Assembly (NCBI GenBank): GCA_035495315.1
Contig: DATJGF010000078.1
Span: 1-58,861 of the forward strand
Source of the DNA: DATJGF01 sp035495315
GTDB lineage: Bacteria > Verrucomicrobiota > Verrucomicrobiia > Limisphaerales > UBA8199
Length of the DNA stretch: 58,861 nt
Direction: 5' to 3'
Shown: one piece after another, positions 18,214-27,203 of the stretch
Layout of the letters: the number at the start of each line of letters is the position of its first letter
Position numbering within the stretch: the stretch's first letter is position 1
Program-made: the position numbers and the translations under genes
Notes under the pieces: model-generated
Database searches by the model: none
The model's input: only the letters and a program-made list of their open reading frames with translations
Told to the model about the DNA's origin: nothing

Positions 18214-18714
18214 GTTTGCTTCAGCCAGCTATCGGCTAGTCACGGGGGACTCGTTACATCTCATCAATGCACAGGGAATTTCCTCCGTTCGGCTGAGACC
18301 ACCTCCCAACTTTAAACTGCACAATAAATTTCGTGCTGGCCAAGGCGCTTGTGAAATGGGGTTAGCACCCCGAATCAGGGTGAGAAATGGGTCAAAGCTG
18401 CCCGCGTGGTGGACCGGGCCTGCATAAACGCCATCGAAGTCCGGGCTCCTGAGACAGCAGGGGTTGCATTGGGGTATTTGCCCCTATATACGCGATCACC
18501 GGCAAGGCTAGTTTAGGGGCAGTTTGATGGAGATAGGTTTTCGTAAGCGAAACCGGCTGTTTTGTATGAGGCCAATCGTCACACATCAAATGGCCCAGAT
18601 CTGTTGGCCCTGCCAGGCTTGGTGAGCCGGGGCACGACGATTTAGAGTCTGTCTTTGATATTCCACGCTGCGGTTGGGCCGGTCAGTTGGTTTTTGGCGA
18701 TTACCTCTCGTGAA
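18214..18714. other. 500-bp intergenic region between divergent genes
   Basis: No convincing gene is seen. It separates the leftward CysE-like unit from the rightward small gene at 18715, so it must hold the promoter of the leftward unit. A GCCCCTA...TAGGGGC inverted pair (18480-18520) is the only clear symmetry. I could not identify -35/-10 or -24/-12 boxes with confidence. Confidence 0.4.
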
Positions 18715-18945
18715 ATGAAAGTGTTCCTGCGCCATAGTCGAACTGGTTATCATTATAATGGAAAGTTAGCCTGGGTGGCTCCGCGCCAGGATGCAACCGA
18801 CTTCCAGAACATAGAAGCGGCGCTGCAGGTGATTATCAAAGATAAACTCGACGGCATGTGCCTGGTGATTATTTACGAGGATGGAGGACCGGAACAGATA
18901 TTCGATTTAAGCCGCAGTCAGGATGTGACAATCAAAACGCAGTAA
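18715..18945 (+). CDS. Small protein of unknown function (76 residues)
   Basis: The frame is open from 18655, but the ATG at 18715 gives the most natural protein, beginning MKVFLRHSRTGYHYNGKLAW. The short predicted alternation of strand and helix (GYYNGKLAWV, then ATDFQNIEAALQVIIKD, then MCLVIIYED) looks like a compact alpha/beta domain. There are no cysteines for metal binding, no signal peptide and no membrane segment. No function is recognised. It stands alone between the carrier-protein unit and the decaying region. Confidence 0.6.
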   Translation: MKVFLRHSRTGYHYNGKLAWVAPRQDATDFQNIEAALQVIIKDKLDGMCLVIIYEDGGPEQIFDLSRSQDVTIKTQ

Positions 18946-19118
18946 ATAGCTGATTAGAGCGCTGGGCCGAATGTTGCGGAATCAAAGCTACAGGTTTGGT
19001 TGAAAGTTGCAGATTGAGTAATGAAGGTTACTACTCGAACGATGAGTATTGCAGGCGCGGTTTGCTGGGACCAGCATCCGGGGAGACGTCGTGCGGACAC
19101 TCGGCTATGCCGATCGAA

Positions 19119-20664
19119 CTAATCCGCGTTGGCGCGGGTAAGCTTTTCCTTCCAGAATTGCTCCGCCTTTTTGTGGTATGCCATCACGTCGGTCTGCTGT
19201 TGGACATTGGCGATCCTGATCTGACCCTGTCGCTCGCAAACCCAATCAATAAAGAACCGGGCGGATAAACGGCTGATACGACGTGAGGTCGGTCCGACCT
19301 CGATATAAAAGGGACCGGTCGAACCAAAGCGAAAGGTGTTGGGCACAGCGGCAATGGCCCGCACGAGGAACCAGCCGCTCTCTTTGAAAGTAATTGAGCC
19401 CAGAGAGCCGGTGAGCTTCCAATTCGAATCGGAGAAAGTTCGAATCACACGGCCGTCTCGAATGATGTCGATGGACACAATCGGATCGCGGGAATCGACC
19501 ATGGCCTCAAGTCGCAGATTGAGCTCTGCGCCGGTTTCAGACTTGAAGACATGACCGGGAAGTTGGCCGTTTACTCGACAACGGAGGAGTGGGCCATTGG
19601 AAATAAACACCTGACCGGCTTTGAAACCTCTCCACCAGGTGTCATAACTAAGTTCCCCATCGAGGTGAACATACATGCGGTCATAGCCTACGGGATTCGG
19701 CAACACACCCGAGGCGCTTCCGGCCGATGGTTGGGAGCCGCAAACCGCAATCCAGGGCGTGGTAATAGATCTCCTGTGTCCAAAGTCCATTGCCTTGCGG
19801 GTCGGGGAGTCGCTGCTTGTCTCGCGCACGGCCCCACGCTTCGTTGGGCATCACTCCGTCGCGTTGCATGTGGTTGTGCGCTATGCCAATCGAATCCACC
19901 ATGCCGCTAGCCAGCCAAACCGGCGCGTCATACCAGAACGGCTTTTCGATGTCCACCCAGACGCCTTCGTGCCGACGAGCCTCGGCGAGGAATTTCATCG
20001 GGCTGGGGTATTCCCGGCTGGCGCCACTGATCGGAAGGGGCTGGGCGAGGTTGAAATAGAGCAGCGCTCCGCCGGCCCTTTCATCCTCACCACCCATCAG
20101 ATGGTAAAATCGGTTTCCGTCGAATTGGACCAACGGAGCGGAAGGGATGGTATGCTGGTTCCACTCGTTATTGTCATTCCACCAGGCGATCACCGGAACG
20201 ACGTGCAAATCCTCTGCCCGCATAAGCAGCTTAATATCATCAACCGATCGATGGGCGTGAAGTTCTCCGGACCACCAACCTTCCTTGGACAAATCAATCA
20301 GCCGCTGAAGGCGATTGGTCAGTTCGACGCTCTTGCCTTCAACGATCCTTACCGCTCCCGTTGTCACGAGATACTCCGATCCGCGGTCTAGTTCAAAGCG
20401 GTACGTCCCCGGCGCCAAGTCCAGTTCGGCAACTCCAGCACAAACAAAATGATCATGCCAGAACGGCAGAGTTTTCGCCCGAACCGGTTTGCCTGACGGA
20501 TCCTTCAGGTGGATACGACACGGCACAGGCTTTTCAGTGGCCGAATCTAGCACCGTCAGCCGCAGTTCCGACCCTGACGCCAATCTCGCAACACCCAGCA
20601 TCCACGCACAGAACCAAGTCCCGAGGCGACACAAGAAAGCACGCGGAAGCAAATGCGTCTTCAC
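19119..20664 (-). pseudogene. CehA/McbA-family PHP-domain metallohydrolase, frameshifted
   Basis: The first reading frame runs from 20664 to about 19735. It has an N-terminal hydrophobic segment, a beta-domain, and the metal-site motif GELHAHR (residues 133-139), then WWNDNNEW and MGGEDE. The second frame continues the same protein (PSAGSASGVLPNPVGYDR, then a beta-sandwich tail) to the stop at 19119. The two meet where CTCCCAACCATCG on the coding strand has one extra A (about 19731), and removing it joins LRLP to PSAGSASG. An intact protein would have about 515 residues. CehA/McbA proteins are secreted or cytoplasmic phosphoesterase-like hydrolases; the substrate here is unknown. A sequencing error is possible. 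Confidence 0.8.
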
Positions 20665-20716
20665 TCGGCCACCGTATCTGCTGACCTGAAACGATGCGAC
20701 ACAATACGCCGTCCCC

Positions 20717-21200
20717 TTGCAGAAAGAATCAGGCGCCGAACACCTAATCCAGGTGATTGATGTCCGCGATGTAGCGGATTGGATGGTTCACTGCATCGAA
20801 GAGAATATAGTGGGTGTTTACAATGCTACCGGTCCGGCCAAAGAGCTTTCCATGAAGACGATGCTGCAAGGCATCCGCGCTGGAATCCCCAGCCAGACCG
20901 CCTTCGAATGGGTTGACTTGGAGTTTGTCGAGAAAGAGAAAGTTTCGGTGGAATCGCACTTCCCTCTATGCGCCGCCGGTCGGGGACACGGCCGGGTTCC
21001 ACGGGTGCAACATTTCACGCGCCTTGCACCAACGCCTGAAATTCCGCCTGGGACACTGCCAAAGCAACTCTGGATTGGAACCACTCGCTCCCTACCGAGC
21101 TGCAACCCCGAGTTGCGCCGCAATTCGCCACAAAGGAAAACCAAGAGTCCTGGCTCGATGCCGAAAAACGCCTGCTGGGGAAATGGCGCGCCCGTGAGCA
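20717..21200 (+). pseudogene. C-terminal fragment of an NAD-dependent epimerase/SDR protein
   Basis: The first frame reads IQVIDVRDVADWMVHCIEE and VGVYNATGPAKELSMKTML, typical of the C-terminal half of an extended SDR/NmrA-type epimerase. No Rossmann glycine motif precedes it. Near 20950 the matching sequence moves to another frame (PPVGDTAGFH...NISRAL). Near 21050 a third frame gives TAKATLDWNHSLP and SWLDAEKRLLGKWRAREH. The gene is therefore truncated at its 5' end and has at least two frameshifts. It is a decayed remnant with no expected activity. Confidence 0.75.
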
Positions 21201-21235
21201 CGTAGTTCCGGGGGCGAACTTGCGCCCATTCCATT

Positions 21236-21793
21236 TCATGGCTTCCAGGTCTTGCTCCACAAGATGTACGTATCGTGCATGGCGCGGCGTTCCAATGGCG
21301 TCCATTCGCTGGTGCGCTCGTCCAGCGATTTGTATTCGCCGAAGCGCGGGTCCCGCTCCACGGCAAGTTGGTAGTTCTCCAGCGCTCGTTTCGTGTCACC
21401 AACCCCCCAATACCCGAGCACGAGGGAATAGAAGTCGTAATGCGCGCGGAAATCGCTCTGCTTCGCGGCCAGCTCAAACTCACGCAACGCTTCGGCGAAG
21501 TCGCCCATGTTGAAATAAGCCCAGCCGACTCGATTCCGCATCGGCGCGTTGTCCTTGAGTGCGACGGCTCGCTGTAAATCCCCGCGCGCTTCTGCCTTCC
21601 GTCCCAGCAACGCGAGTGTATAGCCGCGATTCGAGTAGGCTTGCGCGTCATTCGCGTTGAGCTTAATCTGCTTGTTGAGAATTTCCAGTTTCGGAGTCGA
21701 TTGGATCATGGAAGGCTTCGGATGCGCGCATCCCGCAACAACCATCACCAGGGCAATGCAGGGCCACACACTGCGGGGGTTTGTGACGGACAT
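21236..21793 (-). CDS. TPR-repeat lipoprotein
   Basis: The ATG at 21793 is preferred over the longer frame to 21826 because it gives a clean lipoprotein signal (SVWPCIALVMVVAGC, cysteine after VVAG). The mature part has about four tetratricopeptide-like helical pairs (AYSNRGYTLALLGRKAEARGD, RVGWAYFNMGDFAEALREFE, GYWGVGDTKRALENYQ). Such proteins are membrane-attached scaffolds. The gene is intact although both neighbours are broken. Its partner is unknown. Confidence 0.85.
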   Translation of the reverse strand: MSVTNPRSVWPCIALVMVVAGCAHPKPSMIQSTPKLEILNKQIKLNANDAQAYSNRGYTLALLGRKAEARGDLQRAVALKDNAPMRNRVGWAYFNMGDFAEALREFELAAKQSDFRAHYDFYSLVLGYWGVGDTKRALENYQLAVERDPRFGEYKSLDERTSEWTPLERRAMHDTYILWSKTWKP

Positions 21794-21953
21794 TCTCTGC
21801 ACCGCTGGGGTCATAGATACGCACAAAGCTGCCCGCCACCCCTACGTTAACCAAGCTCAAACAAGGTAAAACGACGCTAAATACGCTTAAACCTAACCCC
21901 TTTTTCACCCACCCACTCACTCTGGACAACATCAGACATCTGGGTCATTCTTC

Positions 21954-22027
21954 GGTCGGTCCTCACTGTTGATACCATGATACCATTGTGACGGCGATAA
22001 GATGTGTTTCAATAGTGAGGACTGACC
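21954..22027. repeat. Inverted repeat with GGTCnGTCCTCACT arms
   Basis: The left arm GGTCGGTCCTCACTGTTGA (21954-21972) matches the reverse complement of the right arm (22009-22027) at about 17 of 19 positions. The 36-nt centre includes GATACCATGATACCAT, a short direct repeat. It lies between the TPR lipoprotein and the gamma-glutamyltransferase remnant, both leftward. It looks like a MITE or REP-type sequence. No transposase is nearby. Confidence 0.65.
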
Positions 22028-22043
22028 CCGGGAACGGGAATTT

Positions 22044-23945
22044 TCAATAACCGGCAACTCCCCCCTCAAGCCCGCGCGAGACGCCTCCTTTCAGGCGTGA
22101 CGTGCCGGGGTCAATCTGTGCGCCCGCCCAATAGCCTCGGGATATTCCTGCCTGCTTGGAGGATATGATCTCGATGTCCAATCCGATTTGTCTGAGTCCA
22201 TCAAGGACCTTTGGATCGAACGTATCCTCCTCCACCTGCCCGGCTCCCCAACCACAAAGGCCGGCGTATCCACTGCCTCTTGCGGATCCATGCCGTAGTC
22301 CAGAACGTTAACCAACATCTGAAGCGTCTTGGCGTGCGGTCCACCGCCCGTCGCTGCGGATCCCAGGAACGGCTTGCCCTGCCGGCAAACAATTAAGGGA
22401 CACATACCCACTGGCAGACGATTGCCCGGCCCAGCTTTCGCCATATCCTCCCCTTGGAACGAGGCGGAATCGGAGATCGAAACGCCATCCACAAACAGGC
22501 CGGTTTTGCCCCACAGCATCGTATTGATCGTATGATTGACGACCGCCATGTTTCCCCAATGGTCGATCACGATTAGTCCATCGGTGTGCGATGAGGTGAC
22601 CGCAGCGGTTCGCATCGCTTTCGGCAACCCACGCCAGGTATGACTGGTGATCTGTTGCCAGATTTCCGTCGCATTGCTTTTGCTGAGCAGAGTTGCAGTC
22701 GGCAGTTCCCTCCTTAAGCCCTGACAAGCGGATATCTCCATTAAGAAAAACAAGCTCTGTGGCGAAGTGGAGTAAGCTCCGTACTGTTTGAGGTTTGCCA
22801 GCTCCAGGAGATTCAAGGCTTGGATCATGTTGACCCCGCCCCAGGCCGTCGGTGTATACACCGTGTACTCGCGATAGCTGTTTTGGAGCGGTTCCTCCCA
22901 ATTGGCCCGGTATCGCTTCAGGTCTTCGAGTGTAATCTGCCTCCCTCACGGTGGATCCTCGACGAATTTCCTGCCACTTCCCTTCATACATGTATGCCGC
23001 ACCTTCGCTGGCCACGTGTTGCAACGTCTCAGCCAACTCCGGCTGGCGAAACCAATCGCCCTTAATGAGGAACTTCCCCGAGGGCCTGGTAAAAAGTTTC
23101 TTAGTATCCGGATAACGGCTGAGCACACCTTTCCTGGTCTCGATCCACCCCTCCAGCACCTCGCTGACCTTTTCGCCGTTCCTCGCCAGCTCTATGGCCG
23201 GCGCGAAGAGGCGTTCGAATGGAATCCTGCCAAATCGGTCATGGGCGACTTGCACCCCGGCCATAAACCCCGGGACCAAGGCCGTTCGTCCTCCTTTGCC
23301 AGGGATCGAACGTGGTTCCTTCTCCTCGAGCGGCATGGCGTACTCGGCGTCGAGGTAATAGACCTTCCGGGTCGCGGCGTCGTAATAAATCATCATCATC
23401 GGGCCAGCAAAGCTCACATACGAACCTCCGACCTGGACTATCTCGCACAGCGCGGTGGCGATCGCAGCATCGGCCGGGCTGCCGCCTTCCTTCAAAACCG
23501 CCAACCCAGCCTCGAGTGCCTTGCCGGCGGTGGTGGCCGCGATTAGCCCATTCGTTCCCTCCGGATTCGTCGGCGGCGTCGATTGTCGTCTCGCCCTTCC
23601 TTCGCCGGTCTTCCACCGGCTGATCGCGTAATCCACATCCCCCTTTTCGGCGCGGTGAAAAATCCAACGCGTTCGGTTTCCCTTGATAAAGAATTGCGTT
23701 GGTGTTTCAGGAAACAACTCCCTCGGCCGATGCTCTGGAACCGTGCTCAGCAAGCGATCCCCGTCGCGCTGAATTCTCACCGGATAACCGTTCGGAAACA
23801 CATAGTAACCGACGTAGTCATCATAAACACGCAGATCCAGGCGAATCGGCGTCGGATCTTTAGTAACGACGTAGTAAGCGCCCCCCAGAATTCCGGTAGC
23901 AATCGCGAGCAACACGCAGATCTGAGCAATCCATTTAGCTTTCAT
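22044..23945 (-). pseudogene. Gamma-glutamyltransferase with N-terminal DUF3471-like domain, two frameshifts
   Basis: The coding sequence starts at ATG 23945 (MKAKWIAQICVLLAIATG, signal anchor). The first about 110 residues resemble a DUF3471-type beta domain (VYDDYVGYYVFPNG...LFPETPTQFF). The Ntn-hydrolase GGT domain follows from NGLIAATTAGKALEAGLAVL. Near 22935 the frame breaks: ITLEDLKRYRANWEE continues in another frame, consistent with two missing bases. That frame carries the catalytic SSHTDGLIVID threonine region. Near 22242 one base is missing and the C-terminus (QVEEDTFDPKVLDGLRQ) moves to a third frame. The frame would need two repairs to be functional. Confidence 0.82.
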
Positions 23946-24304
23946 TCGCCGGGGACGTAAGGTTTTCGTGCTCACGCTGTGCAGGTTTGGTCTATTCGAC
24001 AGCCAAACCCACGACATATCACGAACAAGTCTGCGGCCTTGCGTCACAACACGGGCAGAAGCCGAGCCAGCGCTTCCGAGGCATTTCGACATAGCCACAC
24101 AGACGCGTAAGGCAATCAAAACTCTGGGCGGCCAATGCGTGCCTTTTTCGGCTTGCACGTGGCTCTGACTGAATTATGTTCCCATGCACAGCCTGCAGTT
24201 TCTCACCAGTTGCCCGGATGGTTTTTAGTTGCCTTTGAAATCATCGGCCCGAACAAAACCAGCGGAATGGGCTGAGTCGAAACAATGCGAAAGTGAGCTC
24301 CAAG
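23946..24304. other. Intergenic region between divergent genes
   Basis: About 360 bp separate the leftward GGT remnant from the rightward LamG protein gene. The leftward frame stays open through most of it, but its translation lacks any recognisable domain and precedes the natural signal sequence. Promoters for both genes should lie here. I see no clear motif. Confidence 0.35.
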
Positions 24305-27043
24305 ATGAAACCAACCAGCTTGCAAGTTAGTCTCCTGGCCCTGATCACAACCGTGGCCATCCACGGTCAAGTGCCCACCATCACCAAAGACCCGCAGGGG
24401 ACCTCTATCCTGGTGGCCTCAACGATCAATCTCGCCGTGCAAGGCGGCAGCGCCACGCCCTTGTCATATCAATGGCTCTTAAACTCCCAGCCAATCGCGG
24501 CGGCCACAGCCCAAACCTATAGCCGTGCAAATATCCAAAAGGCAAACGAAGGAGACTACCAGGTGGTGCTCAGCAATAGTTCCGGCAGCGTTACAAGTGC
24601 CGTCGCCAGAGTGAACGTAGTCATCGCTGATTTCCCCTCAATCACCAACGCCCTGGTGGCACACCTGACCTTCGAAGGCAGTTATATCGACATCAGCGGA
24701 AACGGCAATTCCGGATCCAGTGTCGGCTCTCCGGGTTTCACCGAAACGGGAAAAAGTGGCGGAGCCGGCCTCCACTTTCTTACCAAGCCGGACGGCAGCG
24801 AATTTGATTTTGTCAGCCTGGGCACACCAGACGATTTCACCTTCGCAGCCAACACTGATTTCTCAGTCAGCTTTTGGATCAGATACACGACGCCGACGGG
24901 GGAATTTCCTTTGCTCGCCAACAAAGACTGGAGCGGCGCCAACAATCAAGGCTGGGGAATCGCCGCCGGTGCGGATGGCCGGTTGCGATGGAATCTGGCG
25001 GGCCCACCCGGCACCGCCAAAGGATACGACGGGGTTCCCGGCACCCTCACCAACGGTGTTTGGCACCATATCGCCATCACTTTTGAACGCGCCGGAAACG
25101 CGACGACCTACCTCGATGGCGTGATTGTTGACGTTCAGTCGCTGGCAGCCAGCAGTAACGACGTAACGCCCGCCGCCGCGCTCGCTCTCAGCATCGGCCA
25201 GGACGGCACCGGCGCTTATACCGCAGGAGGAACTGCCGGAATCGACGCGGGTATGGATGATCTCGGAATTTGGCGGCGAGCGCTCACTACGGATGAAGTC
25301 AATTGGATTTTCGCCAAGGGCGCGCGCGGCGCTAACATCGAGCAGAATGTCTTCGGCCTCAGCGGCGGACAAGCTACCCGAGTATCCGGTCAGTGGGATT
25401 TTGATAATGGCGACCTGAAGGCAACAGTCGGTCAGGATTTGGAGTTTGGTGATGGCCCCGGCGGCTTCATGTCGACGCAAACCAGCTTCAACAGCACCAC
25501 GGCATTCGGAATCCCCGACATCGGCGGGTCGGTGGCCAAAGTGATGAAATATACGCGGAGCGAAACACCGCCCGATAATTACGTGCAGGGCTACACCATG
25601 CACCACGGCATCGCGCCCAACGGCGGCGGCACCCTGGTTAATCAATGGACTTTAATCACCGATATCCTCTACCCGGACCTGCATCAGGGCGACCAATATA
25701 GTGCCTTCATTGAAATCCAGAACAGCACCGATTCGGATGCTGACCTCGCCGTCCATGAAGAGTCTCCCGGAGTCGGCGGCATTGGCATCACCGGGCGATA
25801 TCCGGGCAACCTGACCCAAGGCCAGTGGCATCGTGTGGCGTTTGCGGTCGACATGACAGCCAACCCCGGAGTCATCAGCAAATTCATTGATGGCGTCAAA
25901 GTTGCGGACCAGACCGATGCTGACGGTCGTGGGCTGGATGGCCGGTTTTCTTTAAGCGACGTCGCGCATCTGTTTTCCGACGGCGGCCATGACAACGAAG
26001 TCAATACCTACTACGTCAACAGCATTCAGATTCGCGAAGGCAAAATGGCGGATTATGATGTCGTCGCCTTGGGCGGGCCTTTGGCCGCTGGTATTCCTGT
26101 GCCGAAAGTGACCGGCCAATGGGATTTTGATAATGGCGACCTGAAGGCAACGGTCGGTCAGGACCTGGCGTATGGTGATGGCCCCGGCGGTTTCATGTCG
26201 ACGCAAACCAGCTTCAACACGACCACAGGATTCGGAATCCCCAACATCGGAGGCACAGTGGCCAAAGTCATGAAGTACACCCGCAGCGAAACCCCGCCCG
26301 ACAATTACGTGCAGGGCTACACCATGCACCACGGCATCGCGCCCAACGGCGGCGGTACCCTGGTGAATCAATGGACCTTAATCACCGACATCCTTTACCC
26401 GGACCTTCACCAGGGCGATCAATACAGCGCGTTCATTGAGATCCAGAACAGCACCGATTCGGATGCCGACCTCGCCGTTCATGAAGAGTCCCCGGGCGTT
26501 GGCGGCATTGGGATCACCGGGCGATATCCCGGCAACCTGACGCAAGGCCAGTGGCATCGGGTAGCGTTTGCGGTCGATATGGCCGCTAACCCCGCAGTCA
26601 TCAGCAAATTCATTGACGGCGTCAAAGTCGCCGACCAGACCGACGCTGAGGGTAGTGGGCTAGATAGCCGGTTTTCCCTAAGCGACGTCGCGCATCTGTT
26701 TTCCGATGGCGGCCATGACAACGAAGTCAATACCTACTACGCTAATAGCGTTCAGATTCGTGATAGTAAGCTCGCCGATTCGACAATCGCCGCGCTCGGG
26801 GGCCCCCAAGCCTCGGGCATCCCGGGCGGCCCGCCGACAGCTGCCCCACCCACGTTGTTTACAACCAGAAGCGCTAACGGAAAGAGTCTCACGATCTCCT
26901 GGGACGCCACAACGACTGGCTTCACACTTGAGAGCACACCCAAGTTGACCAATCCGAATTGGTTGCCTGTGCCAGGCGTGGTTAATAACTCAATAGTGGT
27001 TGACAGCACCAACGGAACCCAGTTCTACCGCCTGAAGCAATAG
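24305..27043 (+). CDS. Secreted Ig-like/LamG protein with two near-identical domains
   Basis: Starting at ATG 24305 (a GTG lies 12 bp upstream in frame), the protein has about 912 residues with a signal peptide (LQVSLLALITTVAIHG). An Ig-like domain follows at about 25-110 (PLSYQWLLN, EGDYQVVLSN), then a LamG/concanavalin domain at 120-345 (LVAHLTFEGSYIDISGNGNSG, GVWHHIAITF). Two tandem copies of a 242-residue domain come next (starting WDFDNGDLKATVGQDL). The C-terminal segment (LTISWD...FTLEST...FYRL) is a short beta module common at the ends of verrucomicrobial secreted proteins. It probably binds or processes glycans outside the cell; no catalytic motif is seen. Confidence 0.88.
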   Translation: MKPTSLQVSLLALITTVAIHGQVPTITKDPQGTSILVASTINLAVQGGSATPLSYQWLLNSQPIAAATAQTYSRANIQKANEGDYQVVLSNSSGSVTSAVARVNVVIADFPSITNALVAHLTFEGSYIDISGNGNSGSSVGSPGFTETGKSGGAGLHFLTKPDGSEFDFVSLGTPDDFTFAANTDFSVSFWIRYTTPTGEFPLLANKDWSGANNQGWGIAAGADGRLRWNLAGPPGTAKGYDGVPGTLTNGVWHHIAITFERAGNATTYLDGVIVDVQSLAASSNDVTPAAALALSIGQDGTGAYTAGGTAGIDAGMDDLGIWRRALTTDEVNWIFAKGARGANIEQNVFGLSGGQATRVSGQWDFDNGDLKATVGQDLEFGDGPGGFMSTQTSFNSTTAFGIPDIGGSVAKVMKYTRSETPPDNYVQGYTMHHGIAPNGGGTLVNQWTLITDILYPDLHQGDQYSAFIEIQNSTDSDADLAVHEESPGVGGIGITGRYPGNLTQGQWHRVAFAVDMTANPGVISKFIDGVKVADQTDADGRGLDGRFSLSDVAHLFSDGGHDNEVNTYYVNSIQIREGKMADYDVVALGGPLAAGIPVPKVTGQWDFDNGDLKATVGQDLAYGDGPGGFMSTQTSFNTTTGFGIPNIGGTVAKVMKYTRSETPPDNYVQGYTMHHGIAPNGGGTLVNQWTLITDILYPDLHQGDQYSAFIEIQNSTDSDADLAVHEESPGVGGIGITGRYPGNLTQGQWHRVAFAVDMAANPAVISKFIDGVKVADQTDAEGSGLDSRFSLSDVAHLFSDGGHDNEVNTYYANSVQIRDSKLADSTIAALGGPQASGIPGGPPTAAPPTLFTTRSANGKSLTISWDATTTGFTLESTPKLTNPNWLPVPGVVNNSIVVDSTNGTQFYRLKQ
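25382..26827 (+). repeat. Tandem 726-bp coding duplication
   Basis: Two in-frame units start at 25382 (VSGQWDFDNGD) and 26108 (VTGQWDFDNGD), exactly 726 bp apart. They are about 90% identical in protein by eye, and a run of roughly 108 residues, from VAKVMKYTRSE to VAFAVDM, is identical. In DNA the same run differs at many third codon positions: I count about 18 in the first 168 nt. Confidence 0.9.
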
Positions 27044-27203
27044 TCCCAACGCCGGGGGTCAGCCAGCGGTCTGCGCTAATCTGATCATCGGACACCTGCT
27101 GGAACAAAGTTCGGGGTCAGCACGGATTGCTTGAGGCGCGAAGTGCAAAAAGAAAGAAGTTCCGGTGGATAAACTGTCCCATCAGTTCTAAGGTTGCTTG
27201 AGC

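Noticed and set aside
20818..21651. 277-codon minus-strand frame overlapping the SDR fragment and the TPR gene
   Set aside because: It has no domain and lies opposite recognisable sequence in the SDR remnant. It is a high-GC shadow.
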